DNA of 64,000 nt from Furcasterigmium furcatum (lineage: Eukaryota; Ascomycota; Sordariomycetes; Glomerellales; Plectosphaerellaceae), in the NCBI GenBank assembly GCA_001599815.1, contig BCIA01000002.1:682001-746000 (forward strand), in the 5' to 3' direction. The notes under the pieces were generated by a model. It searched no databases. It saw only the letters and a program-made list of their open reading frames with translations, and was not told the origin of the DNA. The position numbers and the translations under genes were made by a program. This document shows positions 46,411-56,411 of this stretch, piece after piece; positions within the stretch are counted from its first letter, which is position 1; each line of letters begins with the position of its first letter.

Positions 46411-47274
46411 CTACTTGCGGTACCACATCCTCGTGATCTTGGTATTCCTCATCTTGCGCTGGAGCTGGAAGATGCCGTACATGAGGGCCTCGGAGGTGGG
46501 CGGGCATCCGGGGACGTAGACGTCGACGGGGACGATGCGGTCGCAGCCGCGGACGACGGCGTAGGAGTAGTGGTAGTAGCCGCCGCCGTTGGCGCAGGAG
46601 CCCATAGAGATGACCCAGCGGGGCTCGGGCATCTGATCGTAGACCTGGCGGAGGGCGGGGGCCATCTTGTTGGTGAGGGTGCCGGCGACGATCATGACGT
46701 CCGACTGGCGGGGAGAGGCACGGAAGATGATGCCGAGGCGATCCTGATCGTAGCGCGGGGTGGAGAGGTGCATCATCTCGACGGCGCAGCAGGCGAGGCC
46801 GAAGGTCATGGGCCAGAGGGAGGACTGGCGGGCCCAGTTTGTGATGATATCGAGGGTAGTGCTGCGCGGAGGGGGGGAGGCGGTTAGCAAGTGACCGGAC
46901 TGAGGGAGAAGGGCTGTCCGGGGACGGGGAGTGCGTACAGGGCGTATTGCAGGACACCCTTGGTGCCCTCCTGGCTGGGAAGGAGGACCTCCCGCCGGGG
47001 AGTGACGCTGCCGGCGCCGTGCTGGGTGACGGCGCTGGCCTGCTCCTTACGCGACGAGGTCGACAGGGGAGCTGCGGCGATGGTTCTCGGGGCGAAGCGG
47101 ATGATGGACGAGGCGGGCTTTGCTGTTGGCGGGGGCGTTCAATTAGCCTTCTGAGTTCTTGGAGCATCTTCCAAAACCGCTTCCGGGTGTTCATAGGCCA
47201 CCCGGACGATGCTGTATCCCCCCAGACATACCTCGCAGGGCCATGGAGGCCGCTGGCCTCAGGTTGTGAAGCAT
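46411..47274 (-). CDS. NADH:ubiquinone oxidoreductase 20 kDa subunit (PSST/NDUFS7)
   Basis: Three exons on the minus strand, 47232-47274, 46939-47122 and 46411-46861, give 225 residues. This complex I subunit holds iron-sulfur cluster N2, the last electron carrier before ubiquinone, in the matrix arm at the inner mitochondrial membrane. The first 50-60 residues are Arg/Ser/Ala-rich without acidic residues, a mitochondrial presequence. The core begins VLQYALTTLDIITNWARQ; exon joining at LQYAL-TTL confirms the introns. The four N2 ligands are visible: C100 and C101 (GLACCAVEMM), C165 (GSCANGGG) and C195 (VPGCPPTSEAL). The C-terminus KMRNTKITRMWYRK is typical. Length matches the fungal subunit. 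Confidence 0.96.
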
Positions 47275-47784
47275 CTTGTGTGGGTTTTGTCGGTCGGGCC
47301 GAGCGGGAGACGTCGAGGTCGGTGGAGTGGAGATGGTCGAGATGAAGGGCGCTTCGTTTCGAACGTCGCGGCGCTCTCGGGGCGCTGTCAAGGGCGTAGG
47401 AGGGATTGAGGGAGGCGACGTCGAGGTCTCGAGATGGTTGACGTTGATGTTCTGCGTTGCTTTTCGCCTCCTCGCTAATTGCAATGGTCGGGCCCTGATT
47501 GGCTGACGGGTGCCGTTCGGCATTGGGTTCCTTATGTAAGCCGGAGCTCCTGGTCCTCACCGAGGCTCACCGACGCGCCAGATATATCCCCCAAGGGAGG
47601 AGGCTCGCAAAGTTTGAGACAGAGAGGGATGGCCATTCATTTGATGTTCATATTAATTCATGCTAGCAATACAGAAAAAAAGGTATCTTATGCCATGCCA
47701 GGCAGCCCTAGGGTACAGTCCCATATTATACACCATTACCGCCGGCAGATGTAGCCAGCAGCCGGAATCGACATCCAACACAAC
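47275..47784. other. intergenic region
   Basis: 510 bp between the 5' end of the complex I subunit gene and the 3' end of the GT90 gene, both minus strand; nothing further seen. Confidence 0.5.
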
Positions 47785-49800
47785 TCACGGGAGATCCTCA
47801 ACATAACCCAGCTTGTCCCTGTTCTCGTCACACAGCCTCCCCCACTCCAGTAGCAACCGCCACACGTACAGTCTCATGTCGTCCCTCCTCAGCACCCTCG
47901 CTGCCCACGCCCGCCCGCTCTCCGCGATCCACCGCGCCGCCTTGTCGCCCCTGTTCAGGCGCCCGACGCCCACGCGGCCGAGGTAGCCCTCCTTCGCCTC
48001 GTCGCGCGCCGCGTCGCCGCCCGTGAAGTAGTCGAGCACGGCGTACAGGTCGCGGAACGTGTTGTCGAGCGGGACGTAGTGCAGCCACGGCACCAGGCGG
48101 TCGTCGTGCCACTCGGCGTACACCGTCGCCTTTAAGGGGACGCTGGTGCTGAGGAGCGTCGCGCGGAAGCGGGCGGCCACGCCGCCCTCGCCTCGCTCGC
48201 GGTCGACGATGGGGAGGTACTTGGCGTTGTAGTCCGCCAGCGTCGGGCCGTACCCTGCTGGTGCGCCGGAGACGGCGCCAGATCCCGAGGCGTGCATCGC
48301 CGGCGCGGCGGGGACGTAGGGTGCGATGTTCTCGCAGGGGGCTTTCGTGAGCTTGGCGCCGTCGCCGCACGCGAAGAGGGTGAACCGCGCGCGGGCAAAG
48401 TCGGACAGGAAGGCGCCGACGCGCTTCTCGCGGCGCCGGGCGGTGTCGTAGGTGCCTCGCGGCGGGAAGTCGAAGGTGGCGCCGCGGGCGGCCTTGCCCT
48501 TGCCCTGCTCGATGCGCTGGACGGCGGTGCCGTTGAGCATCTCGACGAGGCGCTGGCGGTGGAAGTGCCGCCAGGGGCTGTCTGCGTTGCGGCCGCCGGA
48601 GCCGATGCCGGTAAAGACGAGGGCGTCCTCCTTGGCCTTCCACTTGCGGCCGAGGAGCTCGGCGATGCGGTTGACGTGCTCGCGGTCGCCGAGATAGGAG
48701 GTGCTAGGCAGCAGGATGTCGTTGTTGACCTGGAGCTTCCCGCCGCTGAAGATGGGGATGAGCTCCTTGGTGGTGTTGACGGACCGGGGCTCGATGAACT
48801 CGCTGTGCAGCATGCGCAGGTGAGGCTGCACGCAGGGGTCGACTGCGCCGGAGAAGTTCCGTACGTAGCCCTTGTGTGCGAAGGGGGCGTCCCATGCGTA
48901 CGGGAGCTGCGGCGGGTTCTTGAACTCTGTCTGCGCTGCTTCGATGCCCCGGGACGGCGAGTCGGGCGAGCAGCCTGCGCGGACGAGGTCCCAGAAGGCC
49001 GACTTGTGCTTGCTCTTGTCGAGCCACTCGACCTTGAGGAAGCCCGGGTCAGGGCTGTCTACTCCGCGGGCGGTGAATTTGGACACAACTTCCCCCTTCT
49101 TGGGCATTGCCCTCTTATCGCCCTCCTCCTTCACCAGCTTGTCAATCTCGTCCCACGGGACTAAGATGCGCGGCTCGTCCATCTTGTTGATGGGAATATC
49201 CATGTCGGGAAGATACCGCGCAATCTCGCCAACAAGCTCCCACCACAGCGGCGGCCCCGTCCTGCCCTTGGGCTTGTTTCCCCCGGGCAACACAAGTGCC
49301 CCCCCACGTATGCTGATGACATCCGGCCGCCGCCCAGACTGATCTCGCAGAGTGCTCGCCTCGACGGCCCAGAACGGCCGCAGGTCATGGTATATCCGGT
49401 CGTAAAACTCCTCGATGATCACCGAGTCGGTCGACAGCGCATGCTGGAACCAAGGCTCGAAGCCCGGCGGGGGATGGCGGCCCCTGCGCTCGCGATATCT
49501 TCGCGCGGCCATGTTCGTCGTCTGGCTGCGCTTCTGCAGCAGCTTGGTGTGGCCGGCGCGCGCCTCGTGGACGAGCCAGTCGATCGGGTGATGGCTGTCG
49601 ACATCGCTGTAGTTGAAGGGGATCTGGAAGTAGTCGGCGGCCTGGCCGGAGAGGTATCGGTTCGTGCGCGTCTGGATGTCGTCGCGGAAGAGCCAGCCAC
49701 TGGTGGTCAGGAGGACGAAGACGATGAGGAGGAAGGCGTAGACGATCAGCCGCTTGATCGCACGGCTCGGCATGCCAATGCCGGAGAATCGTAGCACCAT
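47785..49800 (-). CDS. CAP10-like glycosyltransferase (GT90 family), type II membrane protein
   Basis: Single exon, 671 residues from the first in-frame ATG (49800). GT90 includes Cryptococcus CAP10/CAP59-cluster enzymes and protein O-glucosyl/xylosyltransferases. A short basic cytosolic tail is followed by one membrane anchor (about 17-37, RLIVYAFLLIVFVLLTTSGWLF) and a large lumenal domain. The CAP10 half (about 380-660) contains YLGDREHVNRIAELLGRKWK, SPWRHFHRQRLVEMLNG, YLPIVDRERGEGGVAARFRA and HYVPLDNTFRDLYAVLDYF. The last of these is the region that ends with DDMRLYVWRLLLEWGRL, a typical family ending. It probably glycosylates a wall polysaccharide or glycolipid in the Golgi; donor and acceptor are unknown. 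The coding sequence is markedly GC-rich at 48000-48600. Confidence 0.88.
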   Translation of the reverse strand: MVLRFSGIGMPSRAIKRLIVYAFLLIVFVLLTTSGWLFRDDIQTRTNRYLSGQAADYFQIPFNYSDVDSHHPIDWLVHEARAGHTKLLQKRSQTTNMAARRYRERRGRHPPPGFEPWFQHALSTDSVIIEEFYDRIYHDLRPFWAVEASTLRDQSGRRPDVISIRGGALVLPGGNKPKGRTGPPLWWELVGEIARYLPDMDIPINKMDEPRILVPWDEIDKLVKEEGDKRAMPKKGEVVSKFTARGVDSPDPGFLKVEWLDKSKHKSAFWDLVRAGCSPDSPSRGIEAAQTEFKNPPQLPYAWDAPFAHKGYVRNFSGAVDPCVQPHLRMLHSEFIEPRSVNTTKELIPIFSGGKLQVNNDILLPSTSYLGDREHVNRIAELLGRKWKAKEDALVFTGIGSGGRNADSPWRHFHRQRLVEMLNGTAVQRIEQGKGKAARGATFDFPPRGTYDTARRREKRVGAFLSDFARARFTLFACGDGAKLTKAPCENIAPYVPAAPAMHASGSGAVSGAPAGYGPTLADYNAKYLPIVDRERGEGGVAARFRATLLSTSVPLKATVYAEWHDDRLVPWLHYVPLDNTFRDLYAVLDYFTGGDAARDEAKEGYLGRVGVGRLNRGDKAARWIAESGRAWAARVLRRDDMRLYVWRLLLEWGRLCDENRDKLGYVEDLP

Positions 49801-50481
49801 GGCGGGCGAGCTCGCGGTGGTACGAGGGGGTCGTCCCCCGTTGCCGTTCGTCAGCTTTCTGTCGATGGGGGATCTATTCGCGGCTCTTGGACGGAGAGAG
49901 CATCGGATGCAGCGCTCGCGGGCCTGATTGCAGTAACTGGAACGCAATAGCGATTAAGGGGAATAGCAGAGCAAGATCAAAGAGCGGAATGGTGACTTGA
50001 AAGTCTCCCGAAAACGGACGAGGCTTATGATGTAGGTGAGATAGAGAGGATGACGCTCAAAAGTGCTGCAGAGGATCCGTCAAATGATCGGGATCGCGCA
50101 TTTGCCAAGCACCGACGTCAACCCCTGAAAATGCCCCACCAACGAGCGCTCCCGCAATCCACCAGGCCTTCACATGTTCTCCCCCTTACTCCATCATTGA
50201 CCAGACACCAACAAGTGCATACATTTACAACGCACTGGCGACTTTCATTAAGCATGTGAATTAGATTGGATTTGCTCGTCGAGCTGTGTCGCCTTTCCGG
50301 GGTATACCGTTATCCTAGAGAGAACCGCCCGGCTGTTTCCGCAGCCTTATACTCCAAACCTGTAACCAGGAGATACGCATGTATATATACAATGACAAGA
50401 GGGAAAATTCATCCAGAGGTAAATCGAAAACGCTCACTCGGCCCCGCCCATTTCCGCAGATGCAGTACCGTACTCCCAAGT
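49801..50481. other. intergenic region
   Basis: 681 bp between the GT90 start and the stop of the rhodopsin-MFS gene. The frame of GT90 remains open for 49 codons upstream without an ATG. No gene supported. Confidence 0.5.
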
Positions 50482-53400
50482 CTATACAGGCGCCGTCTCC
50501 GCCTTCTGCTGTTGCTGCAACATCTGGTGTGGCGCCGGCTCATCCGCGCGTCCTGGCTCATCCCCCTCCGAGTGCTCTACTCGGGGAGGCGTCCCGTGCG
50601 ACGGCCTCTTCCCGTTGCTTCGCTTGATCTTGAGGTGAGACCCGAACACGTCCGCAAACCGGACACCCTTCTCCCTGACCACTTCTGCTGTTGGCCTGCG
50701 AGAGGGGCGGTTCATCTCTTCCATATCGCGCTCGAGCTGCAGGACATCAAGCTGTCCGCCTGGCCCTAGACCGCCCTGCCCCGCGCGAGACGCCACTCTG
50801 CTGCCGCCGCTCAACACTACCCGGTTCCTTGGGTCCGTCATGACGCGAGCATCGCGGCTGAGGTGCAGGAAGAGCGGGTAGGCAAAGGTGAGGACGAGCA
50901 GGGCCACGATGATCACAAACGACAGCTGCACCGTCCCGCCGCCCCTGACGACCGCATACAGCGCGAAGGGAAACCACGCAGCGCCGGAGGCGGCCATCGT
51001 GATGAACGCGGCTGCTCGCTTCGTCCGCCGTCCCTGGCCTCGGAGGCCAATCGCAAAGATGAGCGGCCAGCAGGGCCCTTCCGCGAAGTAGAAAAGGACG
51101 ACCGGTATGGCGACCAGATTAGGATTGTGCGGGCGAATGACGACGATCAGAAGTGCAAAGACGAATGCCAGGATGACGCTGATGCCCAGTAGCGTTCGGG
51201 GCTTGGGAAATCGCGGGTTTTTGACGGACTTGTAGCATAGGTAGCCCACCAAAAAGCGTGAAAGCGCGAAAGCCGTCTGGGAGATGAGACCAAAGTCTAC
51301 AACCTGAAGAGCCAGGCCCGCTGGCCTGTCGAAGTTCTCGCCAGGGCTCGCAGCGGAACTGTCGGTAGCCCCAGAGCCGGTTTGATGTTGAGAAGGAAGA
51401 ACGGAGATGAGGAGTTGTCGAAACCAGATGGAGTTGGATTCTTGGCAAGATATGTAAGTATATTGGGCCGCGAACGCCAAGATGAGCGATACGGTTCGGA
51501 GCTGAAGGCCGAAGAATGCGGTTCGCTTCTCGGGGTTGACGGGCAGCCGGTCTGCGGCCTCTTGGAGTTCCGCATCGCCGACTTCGGGCAAGGGCATATA
51601 GTAGAAGAAGAGCGCCAATGCCACGCAGAGCAGCGTGATGGCGAGGTACGTCCACTGCACGTTGAGCAACGTCATGGAGCTGTTGTAGCCATCTTGCGCG
51701 ATCCCCGTGAAGAAAACCTTCTGGGCGAGAGTGGCGCTGAGAAGAGCGCCGACAGCTTGGACGGCCTGAGCCAGACACAGCCGGGTCTCGCCATATTGCT
51801 GAGGCCCGCAAAGGATGAGGAAAGCGTTCGCCCCCGTCTCGAGAATCGAAAGGCCGAAGCCGACGACAAAATTACTGAGGAGGAAGCCACCCCACGACTT
51901 CATCACCGCCGAAGGCCAGAAGATGATTGTGCCGACGCCGTAGAAGCAGAGGCCGACGATGAAGGTGGCCTTGAAGCCGCCCACGCTCCTGAAGGCATCG
52001 TTGTCCTTGCTGCGTTGCACCCGATGGTGCTCGTCGCGGCGCAGGATCCATTCACCAACCAGCAGAGGTCCAAAGAAGTATCCCACTCCGAAATAGGCGG
52101 CGGCCAAGCCCAAGGTCTCGGCAGTCGACATATCTGCGACTGCGGCGACGACATTGGTCAGCGTATTTAAGAGACCATAGGAGATACCCCAGAGGAGAAA
52201 CAGGACGGTGACTGTGGCGCAATATCGAAACGAGTCGCGAGCGTTGCACTTGAGCATGCTCTTAGGCCTCTTCATGTTGACGAAACCAAAATAGACCGAG
52301 TTTTCCCGTGGTGTCCCCGACGTGCCCATTGTTGAGACTGTGTGCGCGGTGCGAACCCCCTGGAGCGGGTTGCCGTCGTCCCCAGTCCTCTGGACCATGT
52401 CTGGCGTTGTCAAAAACTCCATGAACGTCAAGCGTCCTGGATCGCCGCTCTCGCTGCCGTTGGATTCGTTGCTATGGGTAGGCGCCGGGTGCTGAACATC
52501 TTGCAGAGGGGACTCGGGGATAGAGATCGAGGGTGCCACCACGCCGTCGCTGCCATTCCGGCTCCGGGAAGGGGCATCCGCAGAGTCGGTCTTCTGGCTG
52601 GTTGAACTCTGCCGCGTGCCTTCGGGGTCGATGATAATGGCGGGGAGGATTTTGATGATGAGAGGTTTGAGTGTCGGGATGCAGGCGCAAGTCATGCCCA
52701 CGTTGACTTCGACCGCACTCCACATGAAGGACAAGGAGGAATGCCAAGCAAAGTCTGGGGTTCCGCCGAACTTGGCCCCGGTGTGCACGCCGCTCGGGAT
52801 CGAAGAAACGGCCTGCTGGAGGTAGTAAATCCGGACGACGTCGACGACAGTCACGAAGATACCTAGCGAGAAGGTGCACACGAGGATGTACTTCTGTCGC
52901 GGCGGTAACCTCATGCCTGTCAAGACGGGTATAGGGAGCGCCACGATGGCGAGGTTCGTGATGATGTTGATGGGGGCGGAGACGATGAACTCGGTGAGAA
53001 GCGGGACGCATTCAGAGGGTGCCGTCCATGGCTGCCATGCAGCCTGGATAGGGCGGCATTGGAAGATGTTGATCAGTGTGAGGATGGTGCCGGCGAGGTT
53101 GACGATGATCAACGTCACCCAAGAGGCAAATCGAAGGACTTTCTGGGTGTTCTTAGACAAGCGCAGGTAGAAGACCAGGATGCTTGTCTTGGTCGCCATC
53201 AGGGCCGGGTTCTAAGATGGGATGGTCAGTACGATGCCGTGCGCCGGCAGCCAGGAACAGAAGACTGACGTAGAGTATGGAGAAGACATATTCGCAACGG
53301 CGCAATGCGCTCTCGTTGAGTCCTTGGATGTCCTCGTCGTGTCTACCGAGGCCTTGTGACGTGCCAAAACAGATGGTGAAGCACAGCCCGAAGGATAAAA

Positions 53401-53566
53401 ACCAAGCAAGGACCATGATCTTGTCGTCCCAGGTGAGGTTCTTGACGATGAAGTACCGGCAGAACATCCTCGCCGACACGAACACCGTTGCCAACACGAG
53501 GGTCGAGAGGGTCACGGCAAAGACTGCCGGCCCCCGGTCCGGTACGTTGCCATCTACCGATGACAT
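50482..53566 (-). CDS. fusion of fungal rhodopsin-type 7TM domain (PTH11-like) with FucP-type MFS sugar transporter
   Basis: Two exons, 53270-53566 and 50482-53211, give 1008 residues; the 58-bp intron is phase 0 and lies inside the first domain. Residues about 15-295 form a seven-helix domain of the fungal rhodopsin/PTH11 class. It is recognised by NLTWDDKIMVLAW, GTSQGLGRH, ILYNPALMATKTSILVFYLR, FQCRPIQAAW and the closing CACIPTLKPLI. A hydrophilic linker of about 125 residues follows (Ser/Pro/Asn-rich, with SVYFGFVNMKRPKS). Residues about 423-885 are an MFS carrier of the L-fucose/glucose-galactose permease type: LLWGISYGLLNTLTN, AAAYFGVGYFFGPLL, SILETGANAFLILCGP and ETRLCLAQAVQAVGA. The tail (885-1008) is basic, then polar and Gln-rich. 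Exon 2 crosses both domains with no stop or frame change. Transport of a hexose or deoxyhexose and a sensing role for the 7TM part are inferences. Confidence 0.88.
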
Positions 53567-56411
53567 GGTCGTGGTAGATGGGGTCGGGGTTCGAGCCTCA
53601 GCTGGGTGCCACCATGGGAAGGTTGGCGCGTTGATGGGTGGTTAATGAGATGGAGATGGGGACCTTTCCATGGCTTCTCAGTCGAGGCATAAGAGGTGTC
53701 TGGGTGACAGTCGCAAGGTTGATTTGGGTGCGGTCAGGCTGGGGTCGCCTCGACTCTGCCAAGCTGCGGTGAGCCGCGCCGGAGCTGGAGCTGGTGAAGT
53801 GAGAGTTTCGAGGGATGCGAGCACGTGAGGTGAGGTGAAGCAAGCCACGATCGCGGCTGATGGCAGAAGCAAGGAAGCAAGGTCCGGCACTGGTCAGGTT
53901 GTGCGATCTTTCTCCCTGAAGTAAGTTGGGTGAAATCCCGGGCCGCGGTCGAGGTGTCGTTTGTACCCTCTTGCGCGGTCTGGGCGGGAGGGTTGTCGAG
54001 TGGTTCGGCAGCTTCGTCTAGGCCATTCCGGAACAGCGTCGAGTATCTGTTGTCGTCGTGAAGCCAAGCTGCGGGTCGTCGAGTCTTGGGCGCAAGAAGG
54101 TCGATGGTGTGTGTGAGGGAAGTGACAAGAGTGCCAACCCGCAAGAAATTTGTCGAATGGAGGTGGTAGGGCGGATTGGGTGAGTACCTAGTGAGTGGCA
54201 CGGAAAAGACGGATAGAGAGACCGGCAGACAGAGTGTGGTGCTGACAAGCTCTAGCAGCAAGTACGGCTCCGAAGAATCGATCCCTGGACAGATTTTGAG
54301 CCCGGGGCCGGTTTTGGGACAGTGACAGGGTTAGACGGGCACGACCTGGTTTGCTCCTGGGATATGCTAGTTGTCAAGCATCTTGTCCCGTGTTCTTGTC
54401 CAGGGGATCCGGTCCCAACGTTACGTTACCGGCTGCCAGACTCACTCGGAGTCGCCAGCGGAGCGGTGACCGGAGGGACTGCTAGCGGGGGCGGCGCAAC
54501 GCTTGACAACAAAGCTAGACGGCGTCTGTCCCGTTCGGCAAATGAAGATGCCAGCGGCGGGAGGAGAAGGTCGGCAGCGGCGCTGACGCTAAAGACAGAG
54601 GAGCCAGTCAACCAGCGTGGTGATGACATAGGCGAGGGACTTCCGAGGGGCTTGTGAGGCGAATCAGGCGATGGATCCTTTGCTCGCGCCGACTACCCCG
54701 GATTTCTTTGGTCCGCGAGGGACTTTTTTGAGACCGGTCCGTCGGTAGCTGGCTTACCGTTTCCGTTGAGACCGCCTGAGAACGGGGAAGGGGGCGGTGG
54801 CTGAGTCCTGTACCGTGCAATGTCGGTCTGGATGGTGTCGTTCTCGTGAAAAGAATCGATACCTGGGTGGACGCGAGGGCAAACCAAAGGGATGCGTAGG
54901 TACCCCGGGAGGTGGTGAAAAATGACGGGGTCCAGGAAGGAGCCACCAAGTCGTCCCGACAATCCGTCAAGGAAGAAGGCAGGCCAGTGGCAGGGCAGGC
55001 AGGACGTGTGCCAAGACGCTTCTGAGGGGCCAGAAACGAGACACGAACCCGCCGCCGATCCTTGGCGATCCCCATCCGAAAAAGAAAAAAATGCTGTTGG
55101 ATGGCCCAGCATTCCCCACGCGCCCTCACGCGAGCCCATCAGCTTGCTCGCTGCCCTCTTCCCCCCTTTCCCAGCCAAACCCACGCTGGCCGTTCCTGGA
55201 CTGAAAAAGCATAACCAGCCTGCCAGCTCGTGGTCCAAGACGACAGCCTCTCGTCGCCAACTGTCCGTCGGTCCCGGCGCTGTGGTTGCGATGTTACGGC
55301 CGGCGTCTGTTGCCAAGAAGCACCCCGCGCAATCTGCCACTTGGCATCTTTGACGTTTAACTCGTTCTTGTCAAAGAACGAACAAGCTCCCGAGTGGCAT
55401 ATCCGGCCTCCCGTTGCCCCGAGACCTGGGCGGAAGGGCCCGGCGGCGAGTCATTCTGGCCGACTCAAACTTGCTTGTGTACCTTCGGCAGCGGAATGCG
55501 GACGGGAATAGCGCTCGACCTGCGGAGTGATCGTCTTGTTCGGCGGTGCTGGTACCTATACTCGTACACATCATTCGCCCACTGCAACCAGTCAGAGGAC
55601 CACAAACCCCAGGGCCACGACGCCGAAGCGCGACCGTGGGTCGAGCGTTGTCATCCCGTTGTGCTTTGTGTGCTGGCGATGCTGGAGAGGAAAGGAAGCG
55701 TTAAGCCCCCTGTAAGAACTATGACATCATCTGGCGGAAATAGAAACCTGTCGCGCGACACTCGACACTCCACGTGACCTCTGCTTCCAAATATACCTAC
55801 GACCAGATGATTGCTATTGTGGACGAACACCAACGACCATCAAGAAACGAGAAACACCTTGACTAGCAGCCGTAAACTCTCGTGTTTCTTTTCCGAATCA
55901 GATGGGGAAGAAATAAGCTTTTTGCTTGTCTGCGCCCACGTTTGCGGCATCCTAGATTATCCTCCGGCTGTCTGAGACACCAGAACAGCTGATCATAAAC
56001 TCAATAGCCGAAGGCGTGCATATTTTCAGCATACTTGTATACTCGAGGAGACAAGGCGCAAGGCAAGGTTGTGTTGGATGTCAACATCGTGTTCATCCAC
56101 GAGAGACTGGAGACGCCTACTCATGTCCCCCCTCAAAACTCCTCATCGGAGCCCTGAACTGAATGCCCGCATAAACAAGACATCGCCAGAACTCCCTTTG
56201 CGTTGACGTCTTCGCCCATGCCATCCATCTCCCATATTCATCCCACTTCTGGTGGAAGAGCAGAGCTCCCCAAAATTATCGACACGAAACAGACCCGAAC
56301 CCCTCCCTTTTCTTCCTTTTGTGGTATCCCTTCAAGATGTGATGTTCCCTTGGCACCAAGTAACCAATCATTTCAGCGTCAAGATGAAAATGTGTTCATG
56401 TCTCCGTATCA
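53567..56411. other. long intergenic region
   Basis: 2.8 kb between the start of the fusion gene and the stop of the Zn2Cys6 gene. The first 700 bp is purine-rich on the plus strand, so C/T-rich on the gene strand, consistent with the leader of the fusion gene. No open frame shows a domain. Confidence 0.5.

Noticed and set aside
48292..49164. 290-codon open frame antisense to the GT90 gene
   Set aside because: Ala/Gly/Glu/Leu-rich shadow in the most GC-rich part of a clear family member.
50482..53566. Two separate genes or an assembly join instead of a fusion at the rhodopsin-MFS locus
   Set aside because: One exon spans both domains in a single frame, no stop, N base or promoter-like gap lies in the linker, and codon use is similar on both sides. 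It is kept as a fusion but listed for checking.
53581..53610. GGGTTCGAGCC-like sequence resembling a tRNA T-arm
   Set aside because: The flanking stem does not pair and no A-box or acceptor stem is found at the right distance. No tRNA was found elsewhere in the window.
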